From Enterobacter huaxiensis (lineage in GTDB: Bacteria; Pseudomonadota; Gammaproteobacteria; Enterobacterales; Enterobacteriaceae): DNA of 64,000 nucleotides. The notes under the pieces are model-generated. The model saw only the letters and a program-made list of their open reading frames with translations. It did not search any database and was not told the DNA's origin. The stretch lies in assembly GCF_003594935.2 (NCBI RefSeq), contig NZ_CP043342.1:2852001-2916000 (forward strand), written 5' to 3'. The translations under genes were made by a program, and so were the position numbers. This document shows positions 28,508 through 36,886 of the stretch, one piece after another. How positions within the stretch are numbered: the stretch's first letter is position 1; the number at the start of each line of letters is the position of its first letter.

Positions 28508-30568
28508 ATGAGTGAACTGATTCAACATTCCAACAGTATTGAATGGCGTTTTGAGCGTCAGATCCTGCGCATCGAACCCTGGGGAGAAAACAGCCTGCGC
28601 GTCCGGGCGACCTGCTCCCCGGAATTTAGCGATGCAGAGCATGCGCTACTGCCTGCCGTACCCTGCCACGCTGATATTACGGCTGAAGCGGAAAGCCTGA
28701 CGCTGCGTAACGGCAATATCACCGCAACGCTCAATCTTAAGGGACAGCTGGCTTTCTATAACCAGCGCGGCGAACTGCTGCTGGAAGAGATGTGGCGCCA
28801 GCGGTCTACCGTCGGCATCGGTGCCAGTGAAAAGAGCCAGGATAAATACGTTAGCGCCCTCAAGCTCGATGGTCGTGAATTTAAGCCGCTGGCGGGCGGT
28901 AAATATCAGCTTACGGTTCGGTTTGAATCTCGCCCAAACGAGCGCATCTACGGCATGGGTCAGTACCAGCAGCCGTGGCTGGATCTGAAAGGCTGCACGC
29001 TGGAACTGGCGCAGCGTAACTCTCAGGCGAGCGTTCCCTTTATGCAGTCCAGCCTGGGCTACGGCCTCCTGTGGAATAACCCGGCCATTGGCGAAGCCAG
29101 CTTTGCCAAAAACCAGACGGAATGGCGCGCCCGCGTAACGGGTGAGATGGATTACTGGATAACCGCAGCCGATAGCGTAGCCCAGATTACCCGCCAGTAT
29201 GTAAAAGCCACCGGCACCCCACCGCAGGCACCGGAGTTTATCAGCGGACTGTGGCAGTGCAAGCTGCGCTATCGCACGCAGGAGGAAGTGCTGGAGGTCG
29301 CGCGGGAGTATCGCCGCCGCAATCTGCCGATCTCGGTGATGGTTATCGACTTCTTCCACTGGCCGAACCAGGGTACATGGTGCTTTGATCCCGTCGACTG
29401 GCCCGACCCGAAAGCAATGGTTGACGAGCTGCGCGAGCTCGGCATCGCGCTGATGGTCTCCGTCTGGCCAACGGTTGAAGCCCGCAGCCCGCTCTATCCG
29501 CTGATGAAGGCCAAAGGCTGGCTGGTCAGCAGCGAACGCGGCGTGCAGGTGAACCTCGACTTTATGGGCAATACCACCTTCTTTGACGCTACGCATCCGC
29601 AGGCTCGGCAGTTTGTCTGGGACACGGTGAAGGAAAATTATTACGATCTGGGCATCAAACTGTTCTGGCTCGACGAGGCAGAGCCGGAATACCGCGCCTA
29701 TGATTTCGACAACTATCGCTATTACGCGGGCCCGGTGCTGGAGGTGGGTAACCGCTACCCGCGCGATTTCGCGCAAGGGTTTTATGATGGTCTGCAGGCC
29801 AACGGTGAGACGGATATTGTAAACCTGGTACGCTGCGCCTGGGCGGGCAGCCAGCGCTACGGGGTTCTGGCCTGGTCAGGGGACGTTCACTCCTCATTCC
29901 ACGCGTTTCGTAACCAGATCGCTGCCGGTCTCAACATGGGGATGGCAGGCATCCCGTGGTGGACCACGGATATCGGCGGTTTTCAGGGCGGGAACGTTAA
30001 CGACCCGGCGTTCCATGAGCTGCTGATTCGCTGGTTCCAGTGGGCGGTATTTACCCCGGTACTGCGCATGCACGGCTATCGTGAACCGCAGATCCAGCCG
30101 CCGGAGCGCTACCGCGACGGTATTCCGCAGTGCAACAGCGGCTCGCCAAACGAGCTGTGGAGCTACGGGGAAGAGAATTACGCCATCATGCAGCACTGGC
30201 TCTCCGTACGCGAAAAACTGCGGCCGTATATTGATGCACTGTATGAGAACGCCCACCAGCACGGCGATCCGCTGATGCGCCCCCTGTTCTGGCACTACCC
30301 GCAGGAGACGCAAAGCTGGGAGACGGAAGACCAGTATCTGTTTGGCGAGGACCTGCTCATTGCACCGGTCCTGCATGCGGGCCAGCGCGAGCGCGACGTC
30401 TGGCTCCCGGCCGGAAATAACTGGGTCGATCTGAAGGGGGAACGCTATGCTGGCGGCGATCGTATCAGGGTACAGGCATCGCTTGACACCATCCCGGTAT
30501 TTATTCGTGAAGGCAGCGAGCTGGTGCAAGAGCTGGTGAGCCGAACTCGGGCAAGCGCCCAAAAATAG
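28508..30568 (+). CDS. Glycoside hydrolase family 31 (alpha-xylosidase/alpha-glucosidase type)
   Basis: This 686-residue intracellular enzyme (no signal peptide) has an N-terminal beta-sandwich, then a TIM barrel. The catalytic nucleophile segment is [12 protein letters not shown] (GH31 WxDxxE pattern) and the acid/base aspartate lies in WSGDVHSSF. Other GH31 markers are [23 protein letters not shown] and [12 protein letters not shown]. It is distinct from the YicI-type KTDFGE nucleophile motif. It follows the symporter by 16 bp, so the pair forms an import-and-hydrolyse operon. The start has AAGGACGCG upstream. alpha-Xylosidase is my first guess, alpha-glucosidase or transglycosidase second. 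Confidence 0.85.
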   Translation: MSELIQHSNSIEWRFERQILRIEPWGENSLRVRATCSPEFSDAEHALLPAVPCHADITAEAESLTLRNGNITATLNLKGQLAFYNQRGELLLEEMWRQRSTVGIGASEKSQDKYVSALKLDGREFKPLAGGKYQLTVRFESRPNERIYGMGQYQQPWLDLKGCTLELAQRNSQASVPFMQSSLGYGLLWNNPAIGEASFAKNQTEWRARVTGEMDYWITAADSVAQITRQYVKATGTPPQAPEFISGLWQCKLRYRTQEEVLEVAREYRRRNLPISVMVIDFFHWPNQGTWCFDPVDWPDPKAMVDELRELGIALMVSVWPTVEARSPLYPLMKAKGWLVSSERGVQVNLDFMGNTTFFDATHPQARQFVWDTVKENYYDLGIKLFWLDEAEPEYRAYDFDNYRYYAGPVLEVGNRYPRDFAQGFYDGLQANGETDIVNLVRCAWAGSQRYGVLAWSGDVHSSFHAFRNQIAAGLNMGMAGIPWWTTDIGGFQGGNVNDPAFHELLIRWFQWAVFTPVLRMHGYREPQIQPPERYRDGIPQCNSGSPNELWSYGEENYAIMQHWLSVREKLRPYIDALYENAHQHGDPLMRPLFWHYPQETQSWETEDQYLFGEDLLIAPVLHAGQRERDVWLPAGNNWVDLKGERYAGGDRIRVQASLDTIPVFIREGSELVQELVSRTRASAQK

Positions 30569-30651
30569 AGGGATTTCTCTATAAAAGCCTGTTTGCTCTC
30601 GCGTTTGCGCGTACAGTAATCAGGCTTACTATTTTTGGCAAGGATCCCGTC

Positions 30652-31098
30652 ATGTTCGACCCTACTCTGCTTATCCTTCTGGCACTGGCCGCGCTCGGCT
30701 TTGTGAGCCACAACACCACCGTTGCTATCTCCATTCTGGTGCTGATCATCGTGCGCGTGACCCCGCTTAACACCTTCTTCCCGTGGATAGAAAAACAAGG
30801 CCTCACCATCGGGATTATTATCTTAACCATCGGGGTAATGGCCCCCATCGCCAGCGGCACGCTTCCCGCCTCGACGCTGCTGCACTCTTTTGTGAACTGG
30901 AAATCACTGATCGCTATCGCGGTGGGCGTTTTTGTTTCATGGCTGGGCGGACGCGGCGTGACGCTGATGAGCAGCCAGCCCTCGCTGGTGGCCGGCCTGC
31001 TGGTCGGTACCGTGCTTGGCGTGGCCCTGTTCCGCGGCGTGCCGGTTGGCCCACTGATTGCGGCCGGGCTGGTGTCGCTGTTTATTGGGAAGTCCTAG
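30652..31098 (+). CDS. yeaL: YeaL, DUF441 family inner-membrane protein
   Basis: This 148-residue protein matches E. coli YeaL in length, with four or more hydrophobic helices and conserved segments [30 protein letters not shown] and [17 protein letters not shown]. The function is unknown. The start follows AAGGATCCCGTC. Its last 17 bp overlap the convergent nimR. Confidence 0.92.
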   Translation: MFDPTLLILLALAALGFVSHNTTVAISILVLIIVRVTPLNTFFPWIEKQGLTIGIIILTIGVMAPIASGTLPASTLLHSFVNWKSLIAIAVGVFVSWLGGRGVTLMSSQPSLVAGLLVGTVLGVALFRGVPVGPLIAAGLVSLFIGKS

Positions 31099-31873
31099 TC
31101 AGGCTGGCGATATAGCGGGCAGGCGTTTGTCCCAGCCCCTTTTTGAACATGGTGATAAAGGCGGTGGTAGAGTCATACCCCAGCGACTGTGCCGCCTGCT
31201 GAACCGACGTCCCGCTAATCAGCAGCTGCAGGGCGACAATCAGCTGAAGCTGATGCCGCCAGCGGCGAAAGCTTAATCCCGTCTCTTTTACCACCAGCCG
31301 CGCCAGGTTGCGCTCGCTCATGGCAAAGTGGCTTGCCCACTGCGCCAGCGTTTGCCAGGCGGCTGGCTCCTTCGCCATGGTCTCGCTCATCAGGCGAATT
31401 TTAGGATGGGGTGAAACGGGTAGCTGCAGATGTTCCTGAGGTTGTAAAGGCAGCTCGTCAAAGAGTACCCCGACAAGCCGCGCGGTGGCGGGTTCGTGCA
31501 GCTGAACGCGCGATTTATCCGCCAGAGATAAAATCAGCTCGCGTACCAGCGGCGATATTTTTAAGGTGCAGCAGCGTTCGGGCAAACCCAGCGCGCCGGG
31601 CTCAATAAACAAAAAGCACAGCTGCGCGCCCGGCGTGGCCTTATTGCTGTGGGGCATTTGTCCCGGGATCCACACCGCATACTGCGGCGGCACCATCAGC
31701 ATGGCGTTTTCTACTTCGCAGGTGATAGCGCCGCCCAGCGCCAGAATCAGCTGACCCTTGCGGTGCTGATGCTCTGGAATATGCTGCTCTTCCGCCACCA
31801 CGCGGATGCGGAACGCCACCGCGGCATCGCGCTGGCTGTCGGGATCGTAACCTTCCAGCCCAAGACCAATCAT
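31082..31873 (-). CDS. nimR: NimR (YeaM), AraC-family transcriptional regulator
   Basis: This 263-residue regulator has an N-terminal cupin-like sensor domain ([23 protein letters not shown]) and two C-terminal AraC-type HTH motifs ([24 protein letters not shown] and [28 protein letters not shown]). In E. coli NimR represses the divergent nimT, an exporter for 2-nitroimidazole. The same divergent pair is present, separated by about 100 bp that should hold its operators. Confidence 0.9.
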   Translation of the reverse strand: MIGLGLEGYDPDSQRDAAVAFRIRVVAEEQHIPEHQHRKGQLILALGGAITCEVENAMLMVPPQYAVWIPGQMPHSNKATPGAQLCFLFIEPGALGLPERCCTLKISPLVRELILSLADKSRVQLHEPATARLVGVLFDELPLQPQEHLQLPVSPHPKIRLMSETMAKEPAAWQTLAQWASHFAMSERNLARLVVKETGLSFRRWRHQLQLIVALQLLISGTSVQQAAQSLGYDSTTAFITMFKKGLGQTPARYIASLTRTSQ

Positions 31874-31972
31874 CAATTTGTCCGATATTAGCGATAAACT
31901 GTCATTTTAGCTTGATTTCAACGGCGGTGAAAATCGGTATCGTGTGCGCTCGCATGAACGTAAGAGAAAATA

Positions 31973-33160
31973 ATGACTACTGCTATTCGACCTTCAGGGA
32001 AACAGGGTGCGCTGCTGATCGCCGGCATTCTGATGATTGCCACGACGCTTCGCGTAACCTTTACCGGTGCCGCCCCGCTGCTCGACACGATCAGACATGA
32101 CTATGGGTTAACGACGGCGCAAACCGGCATGCTCACCACGCTGCCGCTGCTCGCTTTCGCGCTCATCTCCCCGCTCGCCGCCGGGGTTGCCCGGCGCATC
32201 GGCATGGAGCGCAGCCTGTTTATTGCTCTGCTGCTGATCTGCACCGGCATTGGTATTCGATCCCTCCCCTCTGCAACGTGGCTGTTTATCGGTACTGCGG
32301 TAATCGGGTGCGGCATTGCGCTGGGTAACGTGCTGCTTCCGGGGCTTATCAAACGGGATTTTCCGGGCCAGGTAGCCAAGCTCACGGGCGCGTATTCCCT
32401 GACGATGGGCGCGTCTGCCGCCTTAGGATCGGCGCTGGTTGTTCCTCTGGCGCTGGGAGATGCCGGATGGCACGGCGCGCTGCTGATGCTGATGGTCTTT
32501 CCGCTGGTGGCGCTGCTGCTGTGGCTGCCACAGTGGCGTCAGACGCCTGCTGCGACGGTGACGGGCGCCGGTGCGTTACACAATCGCGGCATCTGGCGCT
32601 CTGCGCTAGCCTGGCAGGTCACGCTCTTTCTGGGGATTAACTCGCTGATTTACTATGTCGTTATCGGCTGGCTTCCCGCCATTTTACTCAGCCACGGCTA
32701 CAGCGAAACGCAGGCGGGTTCGATGCACGGCCTCCTGCAGCTGGCCACGGCTATCCCCGGGCTCGCCGTTCCGCTGATACTGCATCGGTTGAAAGACCAG
32801 CGCGGCGTCGCCGGGTTTGTGGCCCTGATGTGCGCCGTGAGCGCGGCGGGGTTCTGGTTTGCGCCGGACATGGCCGTGGTGTGGACGCTGGTCTTCGGTT
32901 TTGGCTCCGGAGCCACCATGATCCTCGGCCTGACGTTCATTGGCCTGCGCGCCAGTTCAGCTCATCAGGCTGCCGCCCTGTCCGGTATGGCACAGTCGAT
33001 TGGCTATCTGCTGGCCGCCTGCGGGCCACCGCTGATGGGGAAAATTCACGATGTGGTGGGAGACTGGCGGATCCCGCTGTTAGCCTGCGCGCTGGCGTCG
33101 ACGATCATGGCCTTATGCGGCGTACTTGCCGGGCGCGACCGGGAGATAGCGCCCCGTTAA
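31973..33160 (+). CDS. nimT: NimT (YeaN), MFS exporter of the CynX/NimT family
   Basis: This 395-residue, 12-helix major facilitator protein is close in length to E. coli NimT (393). The N-terminal half has GAAPLLDTIRHDYGLTTAQTGMLTTLPLLAF and the intracellular loop GVARRIGMERSLF; the second half has ILHRLKDQRG. It is divergent from its presumed regulator nimR. It is followed by a strong terminator at 33168. Confidence 0.92.
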   Translation: MTTAIRPSGKQGALLIAGILMIATTLRVTFTGAAPLLDTIRHDYGLTTAQTGMLTTLPLLAFALISPLAAGVARRIGMERSLFIALLLICTGIGIRSLPSATWLFIGTAVIGCGIALGNVLLPGLIKRDFPGQVAKLTGAYSLTMGASAALGSALVVPLALGDAGWHGALLMLMVFPLVALLLWLPQWRQTPAATVTGAGALHNRGIWRSALAWQVTLFLGINSLIYYVVIGWLPAILLSHGYSETQAGSMHGLLQLATAIPGLAVPLILHRLKDQRGVAGFVALMCAVSAAGFWFAPDMAVVWTLVFGFGSGATMILGLTFIGLRASSAHQAAALSGMAQSIGYLLAACGPPLMGKIHDVVGDWRIPLLACALASTIMALCGVLAGRDREIAPR

Positions 33161-33167
33161 TAACAGC

Positions 33168-33193
33168 GGCAGACCCGAAGGTCTGCCTTTTTT
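33168..33193 (+). terminator. nimT terminator
   Basis: GGCAGACC-CGAA-GGTCTGCC with TTTTTT: an 8-bp stem with a tetraloop. The T-run touches the stop codon of the convergent GATase-like gene. Confidence 0.9.
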
Positions 33194-33899
33194 ATCCTCG
33201 CGCTGCGCGCAGCATCGCCTGCGCCAGCACCACCGGACGGCCATCCAGCGCCGCACGCTCGTGCTGGAACAGGGTGATCACAAAGAAAGGATGGGTGATC
33301 AGCTCCGCGGCACGGATTTCCCCCCCATCGTCCCAACCGGTAACGCGCATATCACCGCTCTCCAGCGCCTGGGCGAATTCCGGCGAGACGCCATAGTTGC
33401 AGTGGTATCCCTCTTCAATTTCCGGCCTGCCGTAGGCTTTAGCGATAAGCGTGTTGTTACGCAGTTCGATCGTATCGGTTTTTTCCACCAGCGAGCAGGT
33501 CAGCGGCGCAATCACCATCCTGCCTTCGGTATCGGTCTCCGCATGACCGGCATCGTGCCAGCCCAGCACGTTGCGGGCATACTCAATAAGCGCATGCTGG
33601 AACCCCCCGCAGGTGCCGAGGAATGGAATACTGTTTTCACGCGCGTAGCGTGCGGCAATGAATGCGGCTTCAGCGTTTTTATACGGGCTGGCAGGGACCA
33701 GCCAGATGGCATCGTAACCCACCAGATCTTCGGGGCTTGTCAGCTCTGTCGTGGCGAGCCAGTCGTAATCGGCAGTGAGTTCCAGTACAGCAGCGGCATC
33801 ATCGATGGCGAGCGGGATCGCCTGGTGCGCAATAACATCGGGATTGTAATCACCGACAAGCGCAATGCGCAGCGTCGTTTTAACCGGGGAGAGTTCCAT
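33192..33899 (-). CDS. CTP-synthase C-terminal-like (class I GATase fold) protein
   Basis: This 235-residue single-domain protein resembles the glutamine amidotransferase domain of PyrG without the synthase domain. The nucleophile elbow is GTCGGFQHALIEYARNVLGW, with Cys encoded by TGC. The C-terminal FQHERAALDGRP replaces the PyrG HPEF element, so His is kept but the Glu is adjacent rather than two residues on. The family is annotated by NCBI as CTP synthase C-terminal region-related (seleno)protein; here it is a plain cysteine version. Nothing nearby supplies a partner synthase, so it may be a stand-alone amidase or a ligand-binding protein. Its leader contains a hairpin that covers the ribosome-binding site. 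Confidence 0.8.
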   Translation of the reverse strand: MELSPVKTTLRIALVGDYNPDVIAHQAIPLAIDDAAAVLELTADYDWLATTELTSPEDLVGYDAIWLVPASPYKNAEAAFIAARYARENSIPFLGTCGGFQHALIEYARNVLGWHDAGHAETDTEGRMVIAPLTCSLVEKTDTIELRNNTLIAKAYGRPEIEEGYHCNYGVSPEFAQALESGDMRVTGWDDGGEIRAAELITHPFFVITLFQHERAALDGRPVVLAQAMLRAARG

Positions 33900-33902
33900 G
33901 AA

Positions 33903-33945
33903 AGGTTCCTTATGCCAGAAAATTAGCAGATAACATAAGGAACCT
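33903..33945 (-). promoter_or_regulatory. Leader hairpin burying the ribosome-binding site of the GATase-like gene
   Basis: AGGTTCCTTATG (33903-33914) and CATAAGGAACCT (33934-33945) are perfect 12-bp inverted repeats with a 19-nt loop. In the minus-strand transcript the 3' arm ends 3 nt before the ATG at 33899 and contains the AAGGA Shine-Dalgarno, so folding would block initiation. Confidence 0.7.
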
Positions 33946-33984
33946 CAGACTACCGATCTTTTGCTGTTATCACAATACCTTAAA

Positions 33985-34013
33985 TTGGGTGGGTAAAAGT
34001 GACGTGCTATAGT
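33985..34013 (+). promoter_or_regulatory. Predicted yeaO promoter
   Basis: TTGGGT (33985-33990), 17-bp spacer, and extended -10 TGCTATAGT ending at 34013, 36 bp before the yeaO ATG. Confidence 0.6.
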
Positions 34014-34048
34014 CTTCGGGCTCTCGGTATTAACATTAAGGAGGGGGA

Positions 34049-34393
34049 ATGATTCAGTGTAAACGCGTGTACGAGCAGGCGGATCCCAAAGATGGCTATC
34101 GGATTCTGGTGGACAGGCTGTGGCCGCGAGGCGTGAAAAAAACCGACCTTGCCTGTGACGAGTGGTGTAAGGCCCTGACGCCCTCCAGCGATCTCCGCAA
34201 AGCGTTCCACGGCGAAACCATCGATTTTACAACGTTCAGTGCAGAGTATCGCAAAGAGCTGGCGCAGCAAAAAGACGAAGGCCAGCGCATAGCCGATATC
34301 GCCAGGACGCAGACCGTAACGCTGCTCTACGGCGCGAAAAACCGTGAGCAGAACCACGCGCGGGTATTAGCCGACTGGCTGCGTCAGCTGTGA
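34049..34393 (+). CDS. yeaO: YeaO, DUF488 family protein
   Basis: This 114-residue protein (E. coli YeaO 115) has the DUF488 core RILVDRLWPRGVKKTDL and a C-terminal VTLLYGAKNREQNHARVLADWL. The family has no firm biochemical role. The ribosome-binding site is very strong (AAGGAGGGGG). Its stop codon directly abuts the stop of the next, opposite-strand gene with no spacer. Confidence 0.92.
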   Translation: MIQCKRVYEQADPKDGYRILVDRLWPRGVKKTDLACDEWCKALTPSSDLRKAFHGETIDFTTFSAEYRKELAQQKDEGQRIADIARTQTVTLLYGAKNREQNHARVLADWLRQL

Positions 34394-34699
34394 TCAGCCG
34401 ATCGTCAGCTCTTCACGCGTTTGTGAAGCCTCGTCCGGCGTGAGGGGTAACAGATGCTCCGGGCGAATAAACGCGAAGCCATGCTGGTTATCAAACGCGT
34501 AAACGTCCCCCGTGACGAGCCACAGCGCGCGATCCGCCGTGGCAGGCAGCTGGGTCATCACGCCGTTCACCGGGTTCATGAAACGCATACCGGGCTGGCA
34601 AAGACCAAACAACTCGACAGATTTTCCAATATTACGGCGACCTGCCGTGGTACGGGCGCCGATGATAATTGCCAGGCTGCCCGGTTTTAACTGAAACAT
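34394..34699 (-). CDS. Small protein of unknown function, tail-to-tail with yeaO
   Basis: This 101-residue soluble protein has no recognised family. The start at 34699 (MFQLKPGSLAIIIGARTTAGR) was chosen for its GAGAGAAG ribosome-binding site and because upstream codons run into a hydrophobic, unlikely extension. The N-terminal KPGSLAIIIGARTTAGRRNIGKSVEL looks like a small beta-barrel (SH3/KOW-like) fold, and the C-terminus is acidic. It is not present between yeaO and yoaF in E. coli K-12 as I recall. It may be co-transcribed from the yoaF side, but yoaF lies upstream on the same strand with an 79-bp gap. Function unknown. Confidence 0.65.
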   Translation of the reverse strand: MFQLKPGSLAIIIGARTTAGRRNIGKSVELFGLCQPGMRFMNPVNGVMTQLPATADRALWLVTGDVYAFDNQHGFAFIRPEHLLPLTPDEASQTREELTIG

Positions 34700-34778
34700 A
34701 CTTCTCTCGCGGTAAGTGTTGCCAATGATGGCTAAGAATAATCCTAAAGAGAAGTGTATCGCAGTCATGATGCCGCTG

Positions 34779-35033
34779 TCACCTGGCTGATTGCGGATGG
34801 TCCCGACGGAAGAGATCCCATTCATCTATAACTTCACCGCCGGGCAATTTGCATTCGGTACGCACACCCTGCGGGCTTTGAACCGGGATTTGCTCCCCCC
34901 CTTTCTCCAGACAGTAGACCGAGGCCGGGTTCGCCATTCCCACCACATGAGGGGGGTTGGGCGCGTCGGGAGGCGTGGTTTTTGTGGTACAGGCAACAAG
35001 TGGCAGCGCCAGTGCCAGCAGCAAGTATTTCAT
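34779..35033 (-). CDS. yoaF: YoaF, DUF333 lipoprotein
   Basis: This 84-residue lipoprotein, identical in length to E. coli YoaF, has a lipobox LVAC after a short signal (MKYLLLALALPLVAC) and a Pro-rich linker. The DUF333 core follows: GMANPASVYCLEKGGEQIPV, with a second Cys in GVRTECKLPGGEVIDEWDLFRRDHP, suggesting a disulfide. The start at 35033 is set by the signal peptide; a longer frame to 35096 would bury it. Confidence 0.9.
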   Translation of the reverse strand: MKYLLLALALPLVACTTKTTPPDAPNPPHVVGMANPASVYCLEKGGEQIPVQSPQGVRTECKLPGGEVIDEWDLFRRDHPQSAR

Positions 35034-35350
35034 TATCAAGATCCTTTGAGTGTTCGGAAAAATATCAGGGTAACGGGTCATCAGGATTTTCTCCATGATT
35101 TCTCCATTAAACCTGCACTTTTCAACACTATAGTGGGCTTGTTCTCGATATGACCAGAGAACATCATTCCGTAATCAAGATGTCTTTGCCCCGCTCTCAA
35201 CGGCGGGGCTTTTTTTGTGCTGCCTCCCCGCTTTCAAACCTCCATGAATATATTAAATTTTTTATATTCATGTTTTACTATGCCGGAAGTCTAAAATTTC
35301 AGCATAACATGCAGATACAGGCGTCTTCTGCATGGGAGTCAACCTACGTC
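35034..35350. other. 317-bp yoaF-dgcP intergenic region
   Basis: It holds the yoaF promoter side, a possible short terminated + strand transcript (35129-35217, listed separately), and an AT-rich stretch (about 35245-35310) that likely contains the dgcP promoter. No protein-coding frame stands out. Confidence 0.55.
35129..35217 (+). ncRNA. Candidate small RNA or dgcP leader attenuator
   Basis: A -10-like TATAGT (35129-35134) is followed by a short hairpin GTTCTC...GAGAAC (35141-35162), an unpaired stretch, then a strong terminator GCCCCGC...GCGGGGC plus TTTTTTT ending at about 35217. No ORF fits inside. The -35 is poor. It could be an independent sRNA of about 77 nt or a premature-termination leader, since dgcP starts 133 bp later. 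Confidence 0.45.
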
Positions 35351-36364
35351 ATGTCGGATATTATCCTTGCCCGTGTTTCAGAAACGCTTTCCACCGAGCA
35401 ATCCCTCGAAGGCCTGGTTCGCCAGCTGCTGGAGATGCTGGAAATTGTGACAGATATGGAATCAACCTATCTGACCAAAGTGGATATCAATGCGCGGCTG
35501 CAGCATATCCTTTACGCCCGTAACAGCAAGCAGATGCAGATCCCTGAAGGGCTGAGCGTTCCCTGGGGCGATACGTTGTGCAAGCGCGCAATAGATAGCG
35601 GCACTATTTTCAGCAACCGGGTAGCCGAACGGTGGGCTGACTGCGATGCGGCGAAAGCGCTGGGTATTACCACCTACATGAGTATTCCTGTTCATCTTGC
35701 TGATGGTTCACTTTACGGAACGCTGTGCGCCACCAGCACGCAGCAAAAGGAGCTGAGCGAACGGGGCGAGCAGGTACTCCGATTATTTGCCGGATTAATT
35801 GCGCAGTACATCCAGAAAGAGTCGCTGGTATCCCAGCTGCGTGAGGCCAACGCGGCGCTCATCGCCCACTCCTATACGGATGCCCTCACCGGCCTGCCCA
35901 ACCGCCGGGCGATATTCGAGAACCTTACCACCCTGTTCTCACTGGCAAAACATCTTAAGCGCAATGCGGTTATAGCGTTCATCGACCTGGATGACTTTAA
36001 GCTCATCAACGACCGCTTTGGACATGAAACAGGCGACCGTTTCTTGATTGAAGTGGGCAAGCGCCTGACGGATGAACAAACACAGGACGAAATTATCGGC
36101 CGACTGGGAGGCGACGAGTTCCTGGTGGCCTGCCTGAGTAAAGGCGATGAAGAAATTAATTTGCTTAAAACGCGCCTCAACGCCCGCATCGCCGGGGAAT
36201 ACTGGCTTGGGCAGGTGCATATTGTTTATCCGGGCGCGAGTCTTGGCGTTGTGGAGGTTGACCCCGCGAGTACCGATGCCGACAGCGCGTTACGGGATGC
36301 GGACCTCGCGATGTATCAGGATAAAAAAGGAAAAAACAAAACACGCTTTCTCACTATCGATTAA
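35351..36364 (+). CDS. dgcP: Diguanylate cyclase DgcP (YeaP), GAF-GGDEF
   Basis: This 337-residue cytosolic enzyme makes cyclic-di-GMP from GTP. An N-terminal GAF domain (about residues 15-155) is followed by a short coiled linker and a GGDEF domain with intact active-site GGDEF at 253-257 (GRLGGDEFLV) and the metal-binding DLDDFKLIND. No RxxD inhibitory I-site precedes the motif. The start at 35351 gives MSDIILARVSETL, as in E. coli (341 residues); a frame open to 35150 is probably leader. In E. coli DgcP is polar-localised and inhibits motility. Confidence 0.93.
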   Translation: MSDIILARVSETLSTEQSLEGLVRQLLEMLEIVTDMESTYLTKVDINARLQHILYARNSKQMQIPEGLSVPWGDTLCKRAIDSGTIFSNRVAERWADCDAAKALGITTYMSIPVHLADGSLYGTLCATSTQQKELSERGEQVLRLFAGLIAQYIQKESLVSQLREANAALIAHSYTDALTGLPNRRAIFENLTTLFSLAKHLKRNAVIAFIDLDDFKLINDRFGHETGDRFLIEVGKRLTDEQTQDEIIGRLGGDEFLVACLSKGDEEINLLKTRLNARIAGEYWLGQVHIVYPGASLGVVEVDPASTDADSALRDADLAMYQDKKGKNKTRFLTID

Positions 36365-36409
36365 CCCCGTACACTCTACGGCGTTAGGTAAAACGAAACA
36401 GGTGAAGGT

Positions 36410-36508
36410 ATGAGAATAGGGATCCTCTTCCCGGTCGTTATTTTTATTACGGCGGTGGTTTTTTTGGCTTGGTTTTTCATTGGCGGTTACGCCGCGCCGG
36501 GGGCATAA
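36410..36508 (+). CDS. yoaK: YoaK, 32-residue small membrane protein
   Basis: The product MRIGILFPVVIFITAVVFLA... is a single hydrophobic helix ending GGYAAPGA, almost identical to E. coli YoaK. AGGTGAAGG precedes the ATG. It lies 45 bp after dgcP and its stop codon directly abuts the yoaJ ATG, so the two are translationally coupled. Function unknown. Confidence 0.88.
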   Translation: MRIGILFPVVIFITAVVFLAWFFIGGYAAPGA

Positions 36509-36583
36509 ATGCGAAAAACAACCCTCATTATGTTGATTGTGGCAGTCGTCGCCGTCGCCGGTACACAGCTCGGCTGGTGGTAA
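36509..36583 (+). CDS. yoaJ: YoaJ, 24-residue small membrane protein
   Basis: The product begins MRKTTLIMLIVAVVAVAGT and ends QLGWW, one of the shortest known enterobacterial proteins; the C-terminal LGWW matches E. coli YoaJ. It starts at the base after the yoaK stop, with no separate ribosome-binding site of its own beyond GGGGGC, so it depends on yoaK translation. A terminator follows at once. Confidence 0.85.
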   Translation: MRKTTLIMLIVAVVAVAGTQLGWW

Positions 36584-36594
36584 CCCCTCACTGT

Positions 36595-36624
36595 AAAAAA
36601 GGCTGCCTGAGGCAGCCTTTTTTA
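36595..36624. terminator. Bidirectional terminator between yoaJ and yeaQ
   Basis: AAAAAAGGCTGCC-TGA-GGCAGCCTTTTTT: 7-bp stem with A- and T-runs on both sides, between convergent genes. Confidence 0.9.
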
Positions 36625-36637
36625 ATACGTATCAGAT

Positions 36638-36886
36638 TTAGCTTTTGATTTTTCTGTAGATAAACAGAACCACCAGCGCGCCAATTACCGCGACGGCAAA
36701 ACTACCGAAGTTGAAACCATCGACTTTGCCAAATCCGAGCAAGGTGCTGATCCAGCCACCCACGACTGCACCCACAATACCCAGTATTACGGTGACGAAG
36801 AAACCACCGCCATCTTTGCCCGGCATAATCCACTTCGCCAGGATCCCCGCAATCAGCCCAAAGATAATCCAGGATAAAATTCCCAT
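36638..36886 (-). CDS. yeaQ: YeaQ, GlsB/YeaQ/YmgE family membrane protein
   Basis: This 82-residue protein of the transglycosylase-associated (GlsB) family has three hydrophobic helices and the glycine-rich repeats ILGIVGAVVGGWISTLLG; the start is MGILSWIIFGLIAGILAKWIMPGKDGGG. It is identical in length to E. coli YeaQ. Members are stress-induced. It is transcribed away from the RyhB-type RNA gene. Confidence 0.93.
   Translation of the reverse strand: MGILSWIIFGLIAGILAKWIMPGKDGGGFFVTVILGIVGAVVGGWISTLLGFGKVDGFNFGSFAVAVIGALVVLFIYRKIKS

Noticed and set aside
28646..29776. 376-residue minus strand frame inside the GH31 gene
   Set aside because: Antisense shadow of a GH31 gene whose own catalytic motifs are intact.
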